From assembly GCF_051380735.1 (NCBI RefSeq), contig NZ_JBNYXQ010000011.1, positions 1-64,000 on the forward strand: a stretch of 64,000 nucleotides of DNA, in the 5' to 3' direction. Position 1 is the first letter of the stretch; each line of letters opens with the position of its first letter. Made by a program: the position numbers and the translations under genes. The notes under the pieces are model-generated. The model made no database searches. It was not told the DNA's origin and saw only the letters and a list, made by a program, of their open reading frames with translations. Below, piece after piece: positions 58,836 through 64,000 of the stretch. The DNA comes from Janthinobacterium sp051380735. GTDB lineage: Bacteria; Pseudomonadota; Gammaproteobacteria; Burkholderiales; Burkholderiaceae_D.

Positions 58836-60113
58836 ATGGATAACAGCATGGATATCAAACAGTATATGCAAGACGTGGGCACGCGTGCCCGCGCCGCCTC
58901 GCGCGCCATGGCACGCGCGGACAGCGCCACGCGCAACCGCGCCCTCTCCCTGATCGCCGCCGCCATCGTGCGCGACGCCGACCTGCTGCGCGCGGCCAAC
59001 CAGCGCGACCTGAACGCTGCCGCCGCTGCCGGCCTGGCGCCGGCCATGCTGGACCGTTTGACCCTGTCCGATGCGGCGATCGCCACCATGGTCGAAGGCT
59101 TGACGCAGATCGTCGCGCTGGCCGATCCGATCGGTGAAATCTCGAACATGAAATACCGCCCCACCGGCATCCAGGTGGGCCAGATGCGCGTGCCGCTGGG
59201 CGTGATCGGCATTATCTACGAAGCCCGTCCGAACGTGACGGTCGACGCGGCCGGCCTGTGCATCAAGAGCGGCAACGCAACCATCCTGCGCGGCGGCTCG
59301 GAAGCGATACACTGCAACCGCGCGCTGGCGAAACTGGTGGCCGAAGGCCTGGCCGGCGCCGGCTTGCCGCAGGATGCGGTGCAGGTGGTCGACACCACCG
59401 ACCGCGCCGCAGTCGGCGCGCTGATCACCATGCCTGAATATGTCGACGTGATCGTGCCGCGCGGCGGCAAGGGCCTGATCGCGCGCCTGATGGAAGAGGC
59501 CACCGTGCCGATGATCAAGCACCTCGACGGCATCTGCCACGTGTATATCGACGCCAAGGCCGACCTGACCAAGGCGCTGGACATCGGCTTCAACGCCAAG
59601 TGCCACCGCTACGGTACCTGCAACACCATGGAAACGCTGCTGGTGGCGCGCGCCATTGCGCCACAAGTGCTGCCGCAACTGGCCGAACGCTATGCAAGCA
59701 AGCAGGTGGAGTTGCGCGCCGATCCGGAAGCGCTGGCGATCTTGCAAGGTTATCCACACCTGGTGGCCGCCACCGAGGAAGACTGGCGCACCGAATACCT
59801 GGCAGCCATCCTGTCGGTCAAGGTGGTCGACGGCATCGACGAGGCGATGGATCATATCAACCAGTATTCGTCCAAGCACACCGAGGCCATCATCACTGAA
59901 GACTACAGCGACGCGCTGCGTTTTTTGCGCGAGGTCGATTCGGCGTCGGTAATGGTCAACGCCTCGACCCGCTTTGCCGACGGCTTTGAATATGGCCTGG
60001 GCGCCGAGATCGGCATTTCGAACGACAAGCTGCACGCGCGCGGCCCGGTGGGCCTGGAAGGCCTGACGTCGCTCAAATACGTGGTCTTCGGCCACGGCGA
60101 AGTACGCAAATAG
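58836..60113 (+). CDS. proA: Gamma-glutamyl phosphate reductase ProA
   Basis: ProA reduces gamma-glutamyl phosphate to the semialdehyde in proline synthesis. The 425-residue enzyme has GVIGIIYEARPNVTVDA, the RGGSEA loop, PRGGKGLIARLMEEA and the catalytic Cys in CHRYGTCNTMETLLVA. A second in-frame ATG at 58848 is possible. The kinase gene proB is not in the window. Length matches E. coli (417). Confidence 0.96.
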   Translation: MDNSMDIKQYMQDVGTRARAASRAMARADSATRNRALSLIAAAIVRDADLLRAANQRDLNAAAAAGLAPAMLDRLTLSDAAIATMVEGLTQIVALADPIGEISNMKYRPTGIQVGQMRVPLGVIGIIYEARPNVTVDAAGLCIKSGNATILRGGSEAIHCNRALAKLVAEGLAGAGLPQDAVQVVDTTDRAAVGALITMPEYVDVIVPRGGKGLIARLMEEATVPMIKHLDGICHVYIDAKADLTKALDIGFNAKCHRYGTCNTMETLLVARAIAPQVLPQLAERYASKQVELRADPEALAILQGYPHLVAATEEDWRTEYLAAILSVKVVDGIDEAMDHINQYSSKHTEAIITEDYSDALRFLREVDSASVMVNASTRFADGFEYGLGAEIGISNDKLHARGPVGLEGLTSLKYVVFGHGEVRK

Positions 60114-60147
60114 ACACCTTTTTTTGACCTCTGACATCGGGAACACC

Positions 60148-60579
60148 ATGCTCTGGATTAAAGCACTGCATATCGTCTTCATCACTTCGTGGTTCGCCGG
60201 CCTGTTCTACCTGCCGCGCATTTTCGTCAACCTGGCGATGGAAACGGAAACCGTGGCTACCGAGCGATTGCTGCTGATGGCACGCAAACTCTACCGCTTC
60301 ATGTCGATCCTGGCGCTGCCGGCAATGGTGCTGGGCCTGGCGCTGCTGTGGATGCAATATGGCGGCGGCGAAGGCGGCATGAAGATGCCTGGCTGGATGC
60401 ATGCCAAGCTGGCCCTGGTGGTGCTGCTGCTGGGCTACCACCATGCTTGCGGCGCGATTTTGCGCAAGTTCGAAAAAGGCATCAACCAGCGCAGCCACAC
60501 CTGGTTCCGCTGGTTTAACGAAGTGCCGGTGGTGCTGCTGCTGGCGGTGGTGGTGCTGGTGGTGGTCAAGCCTTTCTAA
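60148..60579 (+). CDS. hemJ: HemJ-like protoporphyrinogen oxidase (CopD-related)
   Basis: HemJ oxidises protoporphyrinogen IX in heme synthesis in many bacteria lacking HemG or HemY. The 143-residue membrane protein begins MLWIKALHIVFITSWFAGLFYLPR, the HemJ start with its conserved His, and has four hydrophobic helices; the middle GWMHAKLALVVLLLGYHH holds further conserved His and Lys residues. The start has GGGAA nearby. Databases often call it CopD-like; the pattern supports HemJ. Confidence 0.85.
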   Translation: MLWIKALHIVFITSWFAGLFYLPRIFVNLAMETETVATERLLLMARKLYRFMSILALPAMVLGLALLWMQYGGGEGGMKMPGWMHAKLALVVLLLGYHHACGAILRKFEKGINQRSHTWFRWFNEVPVVLLLAVVVLVVVKPF

Positions 60580-60587
60580 GGGAGCCG

Positions 60588-61208
60588 ATGATGAGTGCAA
60601 GCCAGAACAAGGTAGTCCAGTATTTCTTTGCTCCCCATTCCCCATGGACCTACCTGGGCCACGCGCGCGTGATGGCAATCGCCAAAAAGCACGGTGCGCA
60701 GATCGACGTGCGCCCGTTCGACCTGGGCAAGGTCTTCAGCGTCTCGGGTGGCCTGCCGCTGGCCAAGCGCGCGCCGCAGCGCCAGGCCTACCGGCTGGCC
60801 GAACTGGCGCGCTGGTCGGAATTTTTGCAAGTGCCAATGACCCTGCAGCCGAAGTTCTTTCCCGTGTCGCCGGAAGCGTCGGCCAAACTGATCATCGCCA
60901 CCCGCCTGGCGCACGGCGTCGACGCTTCGTTGAACCTGGCGCACGCCATCATGCGCGGCGTCTGGGCTGAAGAGCGCAATATCGGCGACGAAGACACCCT
61001 GGTGCAGATCGCGCTGGACGCCGGTTTCGATGGCCGCCAGTTGCTGAAAACATCCGAGACGGCCAGCGTGCAGGCCGAATACGACGCCAATACCGAGGCC
61101 GCCACCGCCGCCTCCGTGTTCGGCTCGCCCTGGTATATCGTCGATGGCGAAGGCTACTGGGGCCAGGACCGCCTCGATTTTGTCGAGCGCGCGCTGTCAG
61201 TAAAGTAA
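60588..61208 (+). CDS. 2-hydroxychromene-2-carboxylate isomerase family protein
   Basis: A 206-residue DsbA-like, GST-kappa-fold protein. The active-site region FFAPHSPWTYLGH carries the serine that replaces the thioredoxin cysteine in this family, followed by a helical insert and SVFGSPWYIVDGEGYWGQDRL near the end. True isomerases act in naphthalene breakdown; none of those genes is nearby, so a glutathione-dependent isomerase with unknown substrate is likelier. GGGAG precedes the start (ATGATG). Confidence 0.85.
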   Translation: MMSASQNKVVQYFFAPHSPWTYLGHARVMAIAKKHGAQIDVRPFDLGKVFSVSGGLPLAKRAPQRQAYRLAELARWSEFLQVPMTLQPKFFPVSPEASAKLIIATRLAHGVDASLNLAHAIMRGVWAEERNIGDEDTLVQIALDAGFDGRQLLKTSETASVQAEYDANTEAATAASVFGSPWYIVDGEGYWGQDRLDFVERALSVK

Positions 61209-61214
61209 TTAGTG

Positions 61215-61257
61215 CCGGGGTCAGACGGGGACGCCGAGTCCCGCCGGGTCTGACCCC
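61215..61257. repeat. GGGTCAGACCCC-family repeat, copy 3
   Basis: GGGGTCAGAC (61217-61226) and GTCTGACCCC (61248-61257) are perfect inverted arms, with a nested hairpin GGGAC-gccga-GTCCC (61228-61242) inside. It lies six bases after the isomerase stop. The inner sequence differs from copies 1 and 2. Confidence 0.8.
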
Positions 61258-61312
61258 AGATTTCCTTTGCTTTAAGTAAAATTGTTTTTAACGGATAAAA
61301 GGTATCCTCACC

Positions 61313-62515
61313 ATGGCTTCATATTTTTGCCCATGCCCGCGCGGCATGGAAGCGGCGCTGGCCGAAGAACTGGGCGAGATCGCCCAAAATAGTGCGACCA
61401 TGAAGGTCCACAACCAGGTGCCGGGCGGCGTACACTGCTCGGGCGACCTGGTCGATTCCTATCGCATCAACCTGCATTCGCGCATCGCCTCGCGCGTGCT
61501 GATGCGCATGGCCCATGCCGGCTACAAGACGGAAAACGACATTTATGATTTGACCCTGGCGCAGCCGTGGGAAGACTGGTTCGGCGTGCACCACACGATA
61601 CGCGTCGACGTCACGGCCGTGAAATCGCCGCTGCGCAGCCTGGAATTCACCACGCTCAAAATCAAGGATGCAATCTGCGACCGCTTCCGCGACCAGTTCA
61701 ACGAGCGCCCTTCGGTCAACACCAAGACGCCGGACATGCGCATCGTGGGTTTCCTCGACGCGCATACGTTCACGGTCTACCTGGACACGTCTGGCGAAGC
61801 GCTGTTCAAGCGCGGCTGGCGCGAAGAAACGGGCGACGCGCCGCTGCGCGAAAACCTGGCCGCCGGCCTGTTGCGCGTGTCGGGCTGGAAGCCGGGCATG
61901 GTGCTGTTCGACCCGATGTGCGGCTCGGGCACCATCCTGGCCGAAGCGGCGCAGATGGTGCAGGGCATACCACCGGGCGCCTCGCGCAGCTTCGCGTTTG
62001 AAAACTTCCACGACTTCGATCCGGCACCGTGGAACGCCCTGCGCAACGCCATCACCGCCAACCCGCTGCCGGCCGAGCCAACCATTTTCGGCAGCGATAT
62101 TTCGGGCGACATGGTCGCCATGACGCGCCACAACCTGCGCTGCGCCGGCGTGCGTTTCGACGTCCCGCTGAAACAGATCGAGGCGCAGGAAGTCAAGCCG
62201 CCGAGCGACGTGGCCGGCATCATGCTGACCAACCCGCCTTATGGCGAACGTATCGGCGTGCGCGGCGACAGCAGCTTGCCCGAAGATGAACTGTCGACGT
62301 CCTTCTACTCGGCCATGGGCACCACCCTGAAACAGCGCTTCGCCGGCTGGACGGTGTTCCTGTTTACGGCCGACCTGGGCCTGCCGAAACTGCTGCGTTT
62401 GAAAGAAGCGCGCAAGACGCCGTTTTTCAATGGCGCGCTGGAATGCCGGTTGTTCCGTTTTGATATGGTTGCGGGTTATAACCGCCGCGAAGAAGCCAAA
62501 CCTAAAAACACCTGA
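61313..62515 (+). CDS. THUMP-domain rRNA methyltransferase, RlmL N-terminal-like
   Basis: The 400-residue protein has an N-terminal THUMP RNA-binding domain (about 40-160) and a Rossmann methyltransferase with DPMCGSGTILAEAA (SAM motif) and the catalytic TNPPYGERIG. It resembles the m2G2445 half of E. coli RlmL; the second (RlmK) half is absent, as is common outside enterobacteria. It starts with MASYFCPCPRGMEAALAEEL. The target guanine in 23S rRNA is inferred from the family. Confidence 0.88.
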   Translation: MASYFCPCPRGMEAALAEELGEIAQNSATMKVHNQVPGGVHCSGDLVDSYRINLHSRIASRVLMRMAHAGYKTENDIYDLTLAQPWEDWFGVHHTIRVDVTAVKSPLRSLEFTTLKIKDAICDRFRDQFNERPSVNTKTPDMRIVGFLDAHTFTVYLDTSGEALFKRGWREETGDAPLRENLAAGLLRVSGWKPGMVLFDPMCGSGTILAEAAQMVQGIPPGASRSFAFENFHDFDPAPWNALRNAITANPLPAEPTIFGSDISGDMVAMTRHNLRCAGVRFDVPLKQIEAQEVKPPSDVAGIMLTNPPYGERIGVRGDSSLPEDELSTSFYSAMGTTLKQRFAGWTVFLFTADLGLPKLLRLKEARKTPFFNGALECRLFRFDMVAGYNRREEAKPKNT

Positions 62516-62547
62516 TCAATTCTTGGTTTTAACCCAAGGCAGAAACC

Positions 62548-62574
62548 GGGGTCGGACCCGCCGGGTCCGACCCC
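62548..62574. repeat. GGGTCAGACCCC-family repeat, copy 4 (compact variant)
   Basis: GGGGTCGGACCCG (62548-62560) and CGGGTCCGACCCC (62562-62574) are perfect 13-bp inverted arms with one base between, a compact cruciform. The core has CGG where other copies have CAG, and the change is matched in both arms. It lies 32 bases after the methyltransferase stop. Confidence 0.75.
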
Positions 62575-62643
62575 AGCATTTTCGCCGTTGGGGTGCACGC
62601 TCGCATCACCCCTACTTTCTTAGTGGCATACATTTTGGACCCC

Positions 62644-63939
62644 ATGCTCCCCATCCCACCGGCCGATTTGCCGCCCGATCCCGTCACGCCCGTGCCACCC
62701 CCTGTTCCCAGCCATATGGCGCCACTGAGCCGTGGTGCGCTGGCCGTATTATTGGCTGGCATGTCGATGCTGGGCCCTTTGTCGATCGATACCTATCTGC
62801 CGGCCTTCGGCGCCATCCAGGATTCTTTGCAGGCGACGCCGCTGGAAGTACAGCAGTCGCTGACGTTTTACATGCTGGCCTTTGCCGGCATGGTGCTGTG
62901 GCATGGGGCCTTGTCTGACGCCTTTGGCCGGCGCAACCTGATCCTGGTGTCGCTGGCCATGTTCGCCATCGGTTCGCTGGGCTGCGCCTCGGCCCATACC
63001 GTGCATTACCTGTGGTTCTTCCGCATGCTGCAGGGCGTGTCGGCCGGCGCTGGCGTGGTGATCAGCCGCGCGATTATCCGCGACCTGTATGCCGATGCGG
63101 CCGCCGCCCGGCTGTTGTCGCTGGTGACGATGATCTTTTCGATCGCGCCGGCCGTCGCGCCCATCCTCGGCGGCTGGATCGTGATCTGGTTCGACTGGCG
63201 CTCGATCTTCCTGTTCCTGGCGTTTTATACGGTGATCCTGCTGGCTTTTTGCTACTGGCGCCTGCCCGAGACCTTGCCGCTGGATAAGCGCCAGCCTTTC
63301 AACCCGCGCTTTCTGGCCAGAAGCTACAGCGAGATCCTGCGCTCGCCGTTGTTCCATCTCAAGGCCGGCATCGTCGCCCTCAATTTTGGCGGGCTGTTCC
63401 TGTTTATCACGGCCGCGCCGGAAATGCTGCCGCACCAGCTTGGCCTGGGGCCGTCACAGTTCGCCTGGTTGTTTATCCCTTGCGTGAGCGGAATTTTTTT
63501 CGGCGCCATGGCCGCCAACCGCATCGCCGGCAAAATGACGTTCGTGCGCCAGATCGGCATCGGCTTTGCCTTTCTGCTGTGCGCGGCCAGCGTCAACGTG
63601 GTGTTCCACCTGTTTTTGCCGCCATCGCTGCCATGGAGTGTGCTGCCGCTGTTTTTCTACACCTTCGGCATGTCGCTGGTCGGACCGGGCGCCACCCTGC
63701 TGGCGCTCGACCTGTTCCCGCACATCCGCGGCACGGTCGCCTCATGCCAGGCCTTTGCCACCACCCTGATGGGCGCCATCGTTGCCGGTGTTATTTCGCC
63801 AATGTTGTCCGGTTCCGTGCTGTGGCTGGCCTCCGGCCAGCTGGCCATGACGGGGCTGGCGCTGGGCTTGTGGCTGATCTCGCGGCGTTTTCGTCACCGT
63901 CTGCTGGAGCCGTTGAAGCTGAGTGCTGGAGCGCGCTAA
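62644..63939 (+). CDS. Bcr/CflA-type MFS multidrug efflux transporter
   Basis: A 431-residue drug/proton antiporter of the major facilitator superfamily with twelve hydrophobic segments. It has a Pro-rich N-terminus, LSIDTYLPAFGAIQ in helix 1 (typical of Bcr/CflA), motif A as HGALSDAFGRRNLILVS, the motif C-like VAPILGGWIVI and a long second half ending in a basic tail. Substrate unknown; relatives export bicyclomycin, sulfonamides or chloramphenicol. It is the last gene in the window. Confidence 0.88.
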   Translation: MLPIPPADLPPDPVTPVPPPVPSHMAPLSRGALAVLLAGMSMLGPLSIDTYLPAFGAIQDSLQATPLEVQQSLTFYMLAFAGMVLWHGALSDAFGRRNLILVSLAMFAIGSLGCASAHTVHYLWFFRMLQGVSAGAGVVISRAIIRDLYADAAAARLLSLVTMIFSIAPAVAPILGGWIVIWFDWRSIFLFLAFYTVILLAFCYWRLPETLPLDKRQPFNPRFLARSYSEILRSPLFHLKAGIVALNFGGLFLFITAAPEMLPHQLGLGPSQFAWLFIPCVSGIFFGAMAANRIAGKMTFVRQIGIGFAFLLCAASVNVVFHLFLPPSLPWSVLPLFFYTFGMSLVGPGATLLALDLFPHIRGTVASCQAFATTLMGAIVAGVISPMLSGSVLWLASGQLAMTGLALGLWLISRRFRHRLLEPLKLSAGAR

Positions 63940-64000
63940 CGTGCGCGGATACAACAGCGTTTGCGTTATAGTCCGTGCCCGCTACCCCTGAAGTGGCGCG

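Noticed and set aside
57771..60185. Minus-strand open frame of about 800 codons across holA and proA
   Set aside because: Antisense shadow of two conserved genes; no recognisable domain and low-complexity composition.
1..64000. tRNA, rRNA, CRISPR, prophage or intact insertion sequence
   Set aside because: None found by reading; no spaced direct repeats, no transposase or phage genes, and no cloverleaf-like sequence ending in the usual TTC loop was noticed.

Overview
The window reads as a chromosomal stretch of a high-GC Gram-negative betaproteobacterium. Gene content and order (lptD-surA-pdxA-rsmA, leuS-lptE-holA-proA, fur opposite bamE-dapB, amgK-murU-pepP-ubiH, three-subunit pntAA-pntAB-pntB) fit Burkholderiales, most likely an Oxalobacteraceae relative such as Janthinobacterium, Duganella or Massilia. 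The family placement is inference; no rRNA or tRNA gene lies here to test it. Coding density is high and most genes are housekeeping. I see no prophage, CRISPR array or intact insertion sequence.

Layout. 1-4.3 kb is an iron block: tonB and bfd on the minus strand face feoA-feoB and a Cys-rich partner on the plus strand, with two Fur-box-like sites between them; fur itself lies at 47.2 kb. 4.3-6.1 kb is a HipBA-type toxin-antitoxin pair with paired operators. 6.1-15.3 kb holds a GH3 glycosidase (NagZ-like), an FMN glutamate-synthase-like protein, an M48 peptidase with a DUF898 membrane protein, a glutathione transferase, a flap-endonuclease-like protein, an atypical receiver protein, a 47-residue membrane ORF, mnmA and a Nudix gene. 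15.7-18.6 kb is the proton-translocating transhydrogenase. 18.6-28.7 kb holds two divergent envelope and cofactor operons (amgK-murU-pepP-ubiH and lptD-surA-pdxA-rsmA).

28.7-36.7 kb is the most interesting segment: a LysR regulator, a porin, a complete spermidine/iron-type ABC importer, a nucleoside hydrolase and an adenosine/adenine deaminase-family enzyme, arranged as one likely operon for uptake and breakdown of purine nucleosides. 36.7-43.7 kb is a valine/isobutyrate catabolic operon (mmsA, acyl-CoA dehydrogenase, enoyl-CoA hydratase, 3-hydroxyisobutyryl-CoA hydrolase, mmsB) facing an ScfR/RamB-type regulator, with matched inverted operator copies between them. Two tandem lipoprotein genes follow, then a HAD hydrolase, hrcA, fur, bamE, dapB and a barstar-like gene. 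49.7-53.2 kb is a glutarate/glutaryl-CoA pair with a divergent LysR regulator. 54.5-61.2 kb runs leuS-lptE-holA-proA-hemJ-isomerase, and the window ends with an RNA methyltransferase and a Bcr/CflA-type efflux gene.

A dispersed repeat built on GGGTCAGACCCC and its inverse occurs four times, each time just downstream of a gene. It is the main non-coding repeat in the window.
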